In this document: positions 1-11,294 of the stretch, one piece after another
Position numbering within the stretch: position 1 is the stretch's first letter
How the letters are laid out: the number at the start of each line of letters is the position of its first letter
Source: Paracentrotus lividus
Lineage: Eukaryota > Echinodermata > Echinoidea > Camarodonta > Echinidae
Assembly: GCA_940671915.1 (NCBI GenBank)
Contig: CALNVZ010003432.1
Location: forward strand, 12,202,672 to 12,266,671
DNA: 64,000 bases
Reading direction: 5' to 3'
The notes under the pieces: generated by a model
Databases searched by the model: none
The model's input: the letters and a program-made list of their open reading frames with translations, nothing else
What the model was told of the DNA's origin: nothing
Made by a program: the position numbers and the translations under genes

Positions 1-111
1 TCCTAGTAAAAAAGGAAAAGATTCTGGATCGATTTTTGTGAAATTTTGGAAATGATTATCATTTTTCGGACTCGAAGACTTTAGCATAAGCCCTTGTGTG
101 GGGTTAGTGTG

Positions 112-147
<36 letters not shown>

Positions 148-1382
148 AAAAATTGTGTGACTAATAGTTCCAAAACGATGCATATGGATTTTCCTAACAC
201 TTAAGCGTCAACCCCTTCTAACACACTGCGCGCCGCTATAAAGCTGCAAAACGGTACAATTTTCTTTTTGTTTCAACCATATCTTTTGACCCGATGGGCC
301 TAGTTCACCAACGGAAAAAAGTATTAGAAAATGTAACTCTTCTTCGTTTATGGTGATATAAAAATCACGATTTTTTGCTCTTTCAGCGTACCGTCATTTT
401 TTGTTTGAATTTCATCAATTTTGTCAAAGTTTCTATGGTATTGAACTTTTTTGACTGAATGCTTCCGGCTTTATCAGTAAGTTTATTGCGGGAGTGGGTA
501 TTTTTCACCAACGGAAAAAGATTTAAGTTATTCAGCTCTTCTGAAAATGTTGATATATAAATTATTCTTATTGGATGAACAAAGACACGTCATTTTTTAC
601 TCAAAAGATCAAACCAATTGATGCCTACGTCTGATTTGGGGAACTTGGCTATAGCGAGCCAGGCCGGCTACGGGTCGTACCATTCTTGCTCAGGGGAAAT
701 CAAGGGTTTTTTAATCTTGTGGATCACTGCGGTATCGAGATTGAATTAGAAAAAGAAGAAAGAGGCGACATTTGTACTGATTTTTCGTAAATAATCACGC
801 AGTCAGGTAGCGATGAGATTTTTCTTGACAAGAAAATGACAAGAAACAATGTCTGCTGAAAATAAATAAACGGTCTCAATAAATCGCCGTACGTGTCCCT
901 CCCACTAAGCCCAAACGCCGTGTCACCCCCTTGCTCTAAAAAAGAACAGTCGCCTACCTATCGTGATCCCGGCCGGCCAATCAGATTCAACCGCACAGCT
1001 GACCGGACATTGTACGCGTAGTCGTTCTGTGAATGCCGGGCTGATTAAAAGCGTCAAATTAGGTGAAAGAAATCGGGGGTCACAAATTCATATGAAAAGT
1101 TTGGTCGATGCTGTTTACGGCTATCGGCAGCAATCAGAAATCGCGATGGGCTAGTCCTGGTCCACTCCTGGTCTAGTCCACGTTCACATGGTTCAAATTG
1201 CGAATTTCAATGAAATTCCGGTCCTGGTCCTGGTCCACAGAATCAGGGGCCGGCCTTTGTACTCACACAATGCCAGCTCCTAAATTATTTTTGTCTTGGA
1301 AAAACTTGAATCCGCCATGACTTGGGCTCATTTCCTAAAATTTACAAAAATCGATTCAGAATCTTTTCCTTTTTTGTAGGAC
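1..1382. mobile_element. TIR element, about 1.4 kb, non-coding
   Basis: The first ~50 bases (starting TCCTAGTAAAAAAGGAAAAG) reappear as a near-perfect reverse complement at about 1330-1382, so the stretch is bounded by ~50-bp inverted repeats. The inside has no convincing ORF. It holds two diverged direct repeats around 290-360 and 495-560 that share a CACCAACGGAAAAA core, and a run of CTGGTCC-like words near 1155-1235. The left end coincides with the window edge, so the element may extend further left. It looks like a non-autonomous DNA transposon of unassigned family. Confidence 0.6.
111..146. repeat. (TG)n microsatellite
   Basis: An uninterrupted TG run of about 17 units inside the TIR element. 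Confidence 0.95.
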
Positions 1383-1830
1383 GCTTTCAAGACACCTTAT
1401 TTTTTTTTTGTCGATTATTTCCATTTTTCAGCGCGCCGCGCGCGCCAACACGCTACACTTTAGCATAAGCCACAAAATTCACATTTTGGGCCAGATAATT
1501 CTAATGAAAGTACTCACACACTCCATTTTGGGTCTGTAGTTAGCCTATTATGTTGGCTAAAACCTAAGGCACATCAAACTTGAAAACATGTAAACACTAA
1601 TTAACTACAGCTTAATTAATGAAGACGTTTTTTTAACAACCTGCCCGGTACACTATGCGGGGTAGGTTGTTACACCATACGGGGTAAATTGTTACATAAT
1701 GTAAACATACAGGGTAAGTTGACAATGTGTAAATCTCTATACCATACTTTTGTTTCAACTTTCCAGTTTCTTGGTATCGATAACAGTAGATCAAGTAGAG
1801 CTCTAGAATAGACTAAAGTAATTATAGAAA
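1383..1830. other. Left remnant of an older element split by the Helitron array
   Basis: No gene. Around 1640-1720 are three versions of a GGGGTAGGTTGTTACA-type word. The same word recurs at 10345-10400, just right of the Helitron array, so 1383-1830 and 10287-10780 are probably two halves of one element. A related element, with GGGGCAATTGTAACA words, lies at 22230-24613. Confidence 0.4.
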
Positions 1831-4283
1831 CTAGCAGCAGTGCCGTAGCAGCACAGGGGGTTAGGCACATAATTCTATTTTATTTGGATTGTTACCTATA
1901 CAAATTAATACCAACATTAAAAAAAAAACGATTTTAACCGACCCACGCCCATTTTTTTTCTTTTTTGAAAATGTATATTTAAATAAAGAGGAATGTTATG
2001 TTATTATAATTACATTAAAAATGTTTCGATACCATGCCAGCAGTCCACCATAGATTTCATTACCTTTCCCTTTCTCTCTCTATCTTTCCGCTATACTTTC
2101 CCCTTATTTGTTTTAAAGAATAATATCGGCCTCCAAGAAGGTCGCATACAATCATAGGGGATTGAGTTAAGTCCGTCCGTTGGGTTTTTATCTTTCCTCC
2201 CATTTTATTTTATTTTTAAAATTTATTTCTATTTTTATTTCTATATTTTATATTGCTTTTCGATCACTTTGGCTTCCCTTCAGGTCAGTTTAGCTCCCCT
2301 CTAAGGTAAATTTTGAGCCCCCTTAAGCCCCCCCCCACCCAAAATATGCGCATGTTGCCTCATCGTTTTCTTTTTTTTTTTTTTCCTTTCCTTTCCTATA
2401 TATTTCATTATCTTATATCAGTTTAATTGAAGACATTCATTTCAGAAAGTATAATTAGATATGAATGCTTTATCAAAACATTATCCTTGAAACGTGCCTA
2501 TCAACCCAAATATCATAAACACCCCCCCCCAAAAAAAAAAAAAAAAAAAAAACGAATCCAGTTAGACTGAGAGGTGAGGTATATTTTACAATGTGCATGA
2601 TACTGCATGAACATTTTGCTCGCTTGTTCTGGTCCATTGGAAGAACAATTTTCCCCTTGTGCTATAGTCACACAGACACTTACGTTGAGTTACGTCCGGT
2701 TGCGTCCAAAAATTATGTTCTTTTTTGCCGATCCCCACGGATGCCTACCCGTCATAGTCAGCAGTGGAAATATTGATAATTTCGTTCATCCAGTAAAACA
2801 AAGAAACTACATAAGAAGTGATAGAATAGAAGAAGAAATAAGATTGAAACAACACAAACGTATCTATAGGTACGTGTCTGTGTGACTGCAGCATTAGTTT
2901 ATTTGCTTTTCCCGTATAATATATATTCAATTTGAAATTTAGTCTTTCTATTTCCCGGCTGTCTATACTCCCTTACTATTTTACTTTATTTCTCTCTCTC
3001 TCTCTCTCTCCTTCGTCCTCCTCTCCACCTCCTCTATAACATATCTTGTCATTTTAATACAATTGTCATGACTATATTATTTCATGACATCTGAATGGGT
3101 CGATGGATACTTGGAGCCCTAACTGAATTGTTAGCTGGTAAACAAATCTGAGAGGCTTATGTTCTTTTGGGGCCATTGGTCGAACAATTTCCCATTTATT
3201 ATTTGAGTTTCCTCGTAATAACAAATATTATATTCATTTTGAAATATTACTTAATATTCGATCATAATGAAATTTATGTCTATTTTGAAATATCTTAACT
3301 TTGATAGTATGGTTTAATTCTCTTTTAATTTTCCCGGCTACCTATACTGCCTTAGTTTATATATCTTTTTGAGCATCCTCACACCTCCTCCATAACATGG
3401 ATTTTAAATTATCATTTTATATGACGCACCTTTTTCCTTCACTCTCTCTTTTTGGGTGTATATTTTTATGACGCCCTTTTTAAAATTTCATTAAAAAAAA
3501 ATAAAAAACAAACTAATAAAAAATTTCAGCCGACCCATTTTTTTTTTGTTTGTTTGTTTTTGTTTTTTACTGTTGTTGTTTAAATATATTAATAAAAGAG
3601 GAATATCGTGTTGTTATATTACATGTAAAATGTTTCGATACTTTGAAAACCGTCCGCCATAGATTGTTTATTCCTTTCCCCATCTCTCTCTCTCTCTCCT
3701 CTCTTTCTTGTCTCTCTCTCATCTTCCCCTCCGATTCAAGTTGCTTTCTATACATATTTATATATGCGATTAGACTTCTTTTCCTTCTAGATTTTGCTAA
3801 CTTTGCATTCGGAATTAATGTCAACCATCACACCAAAAACAAAAAAACAAAAAAAACAAAAAAAAACAAAAAAAAAACACATTTCAGGCTCTGGTAATCA
3901 ACGAATTATTCAAATACAGTCACCACTTACTTTTATCCTTTTCTCGTTCCATCCTCTTTCTATACTGATAGTTTTACTTTCGTTTTCCTTTCCTCTCCGG
4001 ATTTTGCCACTATTTTTTTTACTCACCTTATATGGTATAATTAAAGAAATTCCTTTTCAGGATGTATCATCTCAGGTATTAAATATTTAATCAAAACATT
4101 ATTCTTGAAGCGCGCAGCCCTCCTGAACGGAAATATCAAAAACAAAACCAATAAAATACTTTAAAAAAGAAGGGGGAAAAAGAAAAAAGAAAAAATACCC
4201 GAATTAAGTTAGACTGAGAGGTATATGAGATAATTAGTTTATGATTTACACAGTAACCGGTGACGTAATATATGCCTATAACT

Positions 4284-4331
<48 letters not shown>

Positions 4332-5003
4332 AATTTTAGTGGTTTGGTTTGTCTATCAATTTCCCGGCTGTCCATCCTCCTTACTTTTTCTTTTACTTTA
4401 ATATAGTAAAAAAAAAAAAAGTATCTCTCTCTCTTCTCTATAACATGTATATTTCATTGCTTTTTTTTTTTTTTTTTTGCTGTGATTAACTTTGTTTTTG
4501 CTTTCTTAAAGACACCATAGATTACAGCGATCGATCGATCGACTTCTATAATATATATATGAGAGAAATGTCAAATTTGCATTGGCGATAATAGTCAAAT
4601 ATGACTGATTGCCATTAAACCTAACGAAAGAAGAAGAAGAAGAAGGCAGAAATTCCGGTCTATCTCATCGCAAATGGCAAGATTACATCCAAACGGTCGT
4701 ATTTCATGACTTCTGAATGTGAGTTGCACTGCTTTTTTTGTTAAGTGATTTGTTGAGCAAAGTGTTGAAACTAAAAAAACAAAAAAACAACGACGGCGAC
4801 AAACATTCGCACCGAACCTCGATCCCAAAGAACATAGAGGGGAAAGCGTTACTTTCACGCGTTCATGCAGTACAGCTACGATGAAGCTGTGTGGGGTCTC
4901 GCTGCGCATCACCCGCAAAACACGCGAGAACGGGTACTACCCGTTTTCGGGCAGTGGCAGCTCTCCGTTTGATTGCCTTCGGCTTCGGCTTTTAATATGT
5001 AGA
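1831..5003 (-). mobile_element. Helitron-like element, copy 1 (3' copy of a head-to-tail trimer)
   Basis: Read on the minus strand, this copy starts TCTACATATTAAAAGCC at 5003 and ends ...CACTGCTGCTAG at 1831. Helitrons characteristically start TC and end CTRR, with a small hairpin about 10 nt before the end. Here a short GTGC/GCAC stem sits 9 nt before CTAG. The flanking base after CTAG on the minus strand is T, as expected for insertion into an A^T site. There is no Rep/helicase ORF, so the copy is non-autonomous. The inside is AT- and CT-rich and made of two related ~1.5-kb halves. Confidence 0.7.
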
Positions 5004-5233
5004 CTAGCAGCAGTGCCCGTAGCAGCACAGGGGGAGGCACATGATTTTATTTTATATGGTTTGTTACATTATAGAAATTTGATTTTGACGTTAAAAAAAC
5101 CCAAACAAACAAACAAAAACAAACGTTGAAATGTTATCATAATAATAAACATATTTCGATATCATGTCAACAGTCACCATAGATTACCTTTCCCTTTCTC
5201 CCTCTATCGTTCCCCTATAATTTCTCCATATTT

Positions 5234-5271
<38 letters not shown>

Positions 5272-7858
5272 GGCATTCAGGCTCTAAAGAAAGAAGGTCA
5301 CATATCAAACATATAGGGGGTGTTTAATTATTTTCCCCCTATTTTTATTTATTATTTTATATTTGCTTTTCGACCAATTTGGTGTCCCCTTCAGGTCAGT
5401 TTAGCGCCCCGCTAAGGTAAATTTGGTGTCCCTTAAGCCCCCCACCCAAAATACGCGCATGTTACTTATAGTTCTACTTCTGTTTTTCTTTTCTTTCCGT
5501 ATTTTCCCCTATAATATTTTTGTTATCTTATATCAGTTTAATTGGGACATTCTTTTCAGAAACTTATAATAATTAGATATGAATGCTTTATCAAAACATT
5601 ATCCTTCAAGTTTGCCCATCAACCCAAATATCAAAATCACCCCGCCCCTCCCCCCCCCAAAAAAACCAATCCAGTTAAACTGAGAGGTAAGTTAGACTAA
5701 GAGGTATATATTACAATGTGCATGATATCTGCATGGATTAAATCGTGTAAGTGACATGTAAGCTCTTTAATTGCTTCGAATTACGTTTTTGCTCTCTTGT
5801 TCTGGTCCATTGGCAGTACAATAAATTTTCCCCTTAGTTTATTTGCTTTCCCGTATAACGTAATATATATTCAATTTGAAATATCATAATTTTAGTGGTT
5901 TGGTTTAGTCTTTCTATTTCCCGGCTGTCCTATACTCCCTTAATATTTACTTTATCTCTCTCTCTCTCTCCTCTCTCTCTCTCCGTTCCTCCTCTCCACC
6001 TCCTCTATAACATGTTTTGTTTTTGTTTTGTTTTTTCATTTTTTTTCCTTCATTTTAATCAAACTGTATTATTCATGACACCTGAATGGTCGATGGAGTA
6101 CTTGGAGCCCTAACTGAACTGTTAATGGTAAACAACTCTGAGAGGTTCATGTTCTTTGGGCTATTGGTAGAACAATTTTCCATAATTTTTTTTTATTTTC
6201 CCTCATATAACGAATATTATATTCATTTTGAAATATTATTTGATTTTCAATCATTATTATGAAAATTATATCTATTTTGAAATATCATAATTTAATATTT
6301 TGCTTTCTCTTTAAATTATATTTATTTTGAAATATCATAATTATAATTTCGTTTCTCTTTTATTTTCCGGCTATCTTATTGTTTTAGTTTATATATCTCT
6401 CTGCGCATCCTCTCCACCTCCTCCATAACATGGATTTTTTATTATTATTTTTTTTATAAGACGCCCCTTTCTCTCTCACTCTGTTTGGGGGTGTATATTT
6501 TTTTATGACGCCTTTTTTTAAAATTTCATTCCGACATTAAAAAAAAACGCCTTCAACCGACTCATTTTCATTTTTTAATTGCTGCTGATGTTTAAAATAA
6601 TGATTATCAATAAAGAGGAATACCGTGTTATTATATTACATGTACAAATGTTTCGATACCTTGAAAACCGTCCACCATAGATTGTTTATTATTCTTTTCC
6701 CTTCTCTCTCTCTCTCTCTTTCTCTCTTCTTTTTTTTAGAGTGTGATCAACGAATTATTCAAATATAATATAGAGCACTTCTTTTTTTTTAATCCTTTTC
6801 TCGTTCCATCCTCTTTCTATACATTGTTTTATTTCGTTTTTCTTTTCCTTTCCGGATTTGGCCACTATATATTTTACTCACCTTATATCGGTTTAATTGA
6901 AGACGTTCCTTTTCAGGATGTATCTCAGGTATAAATATTTTATTAAAACATTATTCTTGAAGCATGCAGCCTTTCCCTGAACGGAAATATCAAAACAAAA
7001 CCCAAGAAAATACTTAACAATTAAAAGACCCGAATCAAGTTAGACTGAAAGGTATATGAGATAATTAGTTTATGATTTACTTCGTAACCGATAACGTAAT
7101 ATGGGCCTATAATCATTTTAAAATTATAATTTTAGTGGTTTGATTTCTATATCAATTTCCCGGCTGTCCATCCTCCCTTACTATTTGTTATATGTATCTC
7201 TCTCTCACTTCTATATAACACGTATATTTTTTATTATTTTTTTTATGACGCCCCTTTCTGTCTGTCTCTGCTCTGTCTCTCTCCTCTTTGTTGTTGTTGT
7301 TGTTGTTGTTGTTTTTTTGTTGCTGTGATTAACGTTGTTTTTGCTTTCTTAAATATTTTATTATTTTTTTTATGACGCCCCTTTCTGTCTGTCTCTGTCT
7401 CTGTCTCTCTCTCTTTGTTGTTGTTGTTGTTTTTTTTTTTGTTGCTGTGATTAACGTTGTTTTTGCTTTCTTAAAGACACCATAGATTATAGCGATCGAT
7501 CGCAGAAATTCCGTGTGCCAGTTTTTCATCGAAAATGGCGAGATTGCATCCAACGGTCCTATTTCATGACGTCTGAATGTTACGTTGCACTGCTTTTTTT
7601 TTAAGTGATTTGTTTGAGCAAAGTGTTGACACTAAAAAAACAACGACGGCGACAAACATTCGCACGAACCTCGATACCCAAAGAATATGAGGGGGAAAGT
7701 GTTAGATTTCACGCGTTCATGCAGTGCGGATACGATGGAAGCCGTGTAGGGTCTCGCTGCGCACGACCCGCACAACACGCGAGAACGGGTACTACCCGTT
7801 TTCGGGCAGTGTCAGCTCTCCGTTTTTTGTCCTTCGGCTTCGGCTTTTATTATATAGA
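5004..7858 (-). mobile_element. Helitron-like element, copy 2 (middle copy)
   Basis: The minus-strand 5' end TCTATATAATAAAAGCC is at 7858 and the 3' end CTAG at 5004. Both ends abut neighbouring copies with no base between them (CTAG followed directly by TC). It is nearly collinear with copy 3 across about 5004-6720 versus 7859-9600. The 5' end region carries a GAACGGGTACTACCCGTTTTCGGGC stretch (in + orientation, about 7783-7806) seen in all three copies. CT-rich tracts near 5950-5990, 6700-6730 and 7195-7420 give spurious ORFs. Confidence 0.7.
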
Positions 7859-8094
7859 CTAGCAGCAGTGCCCGTAGCAGCACAGGGGGGAGGCACATGA
7901 TTTTATTTTATATGGTTTGTTACATTATAGAAATTTGATTCTGACGTTAAAAAAAAACAAAAACAAACACAAAAACAAACGTTGAAATGTTATCATAATA
8001 ATAAACATATTTCGATATCATGTCAACAGTCCACCATAGATGTTATTACCTTTCCCTTCTCTCCTCTATCGTTCCCTATAATTTCTCCTAATTT

Positions 8095-8132
<38 letters not shown>

Positions 8133-10286
8133 GGCATTCAGGCTCTAAGAAAAGAAGGTCACATATCAGACATATAGGGGGTGTTTAATTATTTTTTCCC
8201 CCTATTTTTATTTATTATTTATATTTGCTTTTCGACCAATTTGGTGTCCCCTTCAGGTCAGTTGAGGCCCCGCTAAGGTAATTTGGTGTCCCCTTAAGCC
8301 CCCCCCCACCCAAAATACGCGCATGTTACTTATAGTTCTACTTCTGTTTTTCTTTTCCTTCCGTATTTTCCCCTATAATATTTTTGTTATCTTATATCAG
8401 TTTAATTGGAGACATTCCTTTCAGAAACTTATAATAATTAGATATGAATGCTTTATCAAACATTATCCTTCAAGTGTGCCCATCAACCCCAATATCAAAA
8501 TCACCCGCCCTCCCCCCCCAAAAAAAACCAATCCAGTTAGACTGAGAGGTAAGTTAGACTAAGAGGTATATATTACAATGTGCATGATATCTGCATGGAT
8601 TAAATCGTGTAAGTGACATGTAAGCTCTTTAATTGCTTCGAATTACGTTTGGCTCTCTTGTTCTGGTCCATTGGCAGAACAATAAATTTTCCCTTAGTTT
8701 ATTGCTTTTTCCGTATAACGTAATATATATTCAATTTGAAATATCATAATTTTAGTGTTTGGTTTAGTCTTTCTATTTCCGGGCTGTCCTATACTCCCTT
8801 AATATTTTACTTTATCTCTCTCTCTCTCTCCCTCTCTCTCTCTGTTTCCTCCTCTCCACCTCCTCTATAACATGTTTGTTTGTTTTTGTTTTTGTTTTTT
8901 CATTTGTTTTTTCTTCATTTTAATTCAAACTGTATTATTTCATGACACTGAATGGGTCGATGGAGTACTTGGAGCCCTAACTGAACTGTTAATGGTAAAC
9001 AACTCTGAGAGGTTCATGTTCTTTGGGGCTAGAACAATTTTCCATAATTATTTTTTTATTTCCCCTCATATAACGAATATTTAATTCATTTTGTAATATT
9101 ATTTGATTTTCAATCATTATTATGAAAATTATATCTATTTTGAATATCATAATTTTAATATTTTGATTTCTCTTAAATTATATTTATTTTGAAATATCAT
9201 AATTTAATAATTTCGTTTCTCTTTTAATTTTCCGGCTATCTTATTGTTTTAGTTGATATATCTCTCTGCGCATCCTCTCCACCTCCTCCATAACATGGAT
9301 TTTTATTATTATTTATTTTATAACACGCCCCTTTCCTCTCACTCTGGTTGGGGGTGTATATTTTTTTATGACGCCTTTTTTTTTTTAATTTCATTCCGAC
9401 ATTAAAAAAAAAACGCCTTCAACCGACTCATTTTCATTTTTTAATTGCTGCTGATGTTTAAAATAATGATTATCAATAAAAAGAGAATACCGTGTTATTA
9501 CATTACATGTACAAATGTTTCGATACCTTAGAAACCGTCCACCATAGATTGTTTATTATTCCTTTTCCCTCTCTCTCTCTCTCTCTTTCTCTCTTCTTTT
9601 TTTCTCCATCTTTCCCCTCCGAGAGATTTATTTCAAGTTAGTTCTTATACATATTTTATATATACGATTAGACTTCTTTTCCTACCAGATTTTGCTAACA
9701 TTGCATTCGGAATTAATATCAATCATAACCCCCCCCCCCCACCAAAACAACACACAACAAAAACACAAAAAAACAACAAAAAACAAAAACAAAACAAACA
9801 AAACAAAAACATTTCGAGCTCACCTCTGCTGCACTCTAAAAAAAAAAAAGGTAACTCGCAAGAAAATGAATAAACTAATGCTTTACTCCCAACGGAGTAA
9901 ACTAATGCTTTACTCCCAACGGAGTAAATTTGTTTACTCTTAACAGAGTCAAAAGGTAACTCGCAAGAAAATGAGTAAACTAATGGTTAATGGTTTACTC
10001 CTTTCGAAGCTAGGATTAGGAATGATACATAGATGATTAAAAGTTACTCTTTTCTGAGTAACATTTAGCTCAACCGCATGAGTAATCTTTTTACTCAGTA
10101 ACATTTATCTCAACGTATGAGTAAAGCGTTAGATTTCACGCGTTCATGCAGTGCGGATACGATGGAAGCCGTGTAGGGTCTCGCTGCGCACGACCCGCAC
10201 AACACGCGAGAACCGGTACTACCCGTTTTCGGGCAGTGGCAGCTCTCCGTTTTCGTGTCCTTCGGCTTCGGCTTTTAATATATAGA
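7859..10286 (-). mobile_element. Helitron-like element, copy 3 (5' copy)
   Basis: The minus-strand 5' end TCTATATATTAAAAGCC is at 10286, preceded by A (plus-strand T at 10287), and the 3' CTAG is at 7859. With T after copy 1 at the other side, the whole trimer sits in an A^T target as Helitrons do. Between about 9838 and 10125 it has a block the other copies lack, made of short ACTC/GAGTAA words such as TTTACTCCCAACGGAGTAAA repeats. It is non-coding. Confidence 0.7.
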
Positions 10287-11294
10287 TGTAAAAATATTAA
10301 CACCTGAAAATTGAAACAAAATTACTTTACATGTGTAATGTAATTGGGGGTAGGTTGTTACATCGACATGGGGCAGGTTGTTGTAACAACCTACCCCATG
10401 GGTGATTTTACACATAAAATCAACTGTAGCAAAGCCATTAGGCAGAATTACAGGGCATGGCGCAGGGGTATATTAGAAATATACATGTACTATATTCACA
10501 ATACCAGACTATTATCATGTGCCTTCAGTTGTAAGAACTATTGCAAATTTTATTTTTTGTCAAAAATTCACTTGGAACTGTAAAAAATGGTTTTTGTTGA
10601 TTAACTTTTTAATAAAACAACGGAGAAACCTCACGACCGGCAGTTCATCACAGCTATGTGAAGGCTGTATATAGATGCCAGTTAGCACGAACGCTCTTGT
10701 TCCAACTTAGCACACTGAGAACTGTAACAACTGACCCGTGTAACTTCAATCCCCGGTCTCCCCTACGATACTAGGCAGTTCATAAATGGTCCTCGTTACG
10801 TCAATTTCCGCAATACGTTGTTATCCAGTTCAGAACGAGTAAACCGCTCGTTCACTCTATACCGTCCGTACCACTTCCAAACCGTCACTAAAAGTGTCCA
10901 TGCGCAGCATGATAAAAGTTAGGTACCATGTTCGTAGTACGTCCTTCTCGTTCAAAGTAAGTCCTTCCCGTTTAAGGAATGTTGTCACTACGTTTAATTT
11001 TAGAACTGGAAGCCAGTACGATTTTGTTTTTAACATGTTAAAAAAAATCGGACTGCCTTTCCGTTCTCTTCGTTCGGACCCGTTCGCCAAGTTCGTTAAC
11101 AGATTGTAAACGGTCTGTACTAGATTGTAAAAGGTCTGTACTACGTTCAGTCCGTGTGTAAACAGATTGAGCCCGTTCACCAGGAACTACCAAGAACGTA
11201 GTGAGAACTAGTTCAATGTGACGGGGATTATGACATGCCGTTCTGTTTAAAAATTGAAACGTCTTGCTGTCCAAGCCCGTGCTATAAAGTACTA
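10287..11294. other. Right half of the split element, then a second element with ~20-bp subterminal words
   Basis: 10345-10400 contains a strong hairpin of GGGGTAGGTTGTTACA words, and the element seems to end in CCCCGGTCTCCCCTA near 10738-10765. From about 10770 to 11225 the sequence is an array of diverged ~20-bp words of the form CGTTC..AGTACGTCC in both orientations. The same kind of array resumes at 13730-14690. The CACTG element at 11295-13729 is therefore inserted inside it. No coding sequence is recognisable. Confidence 0.45.

Noticed and set aside
3550-4090. ORFs with Phe/Leu/Ser- and Lys-rich products
   Set aside because: They come from CT-, T- and A-rich simple sequence inside Helitron copy 1. 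They are not conserved in copies 2 and 3 and have no domain pattern.
1831-10286. CRISPR-like or satellite array
   Set aside because: The periodic similarity is that of three long transposon copies with exact TC...CTAG ends, not short repeats with unique spacers.
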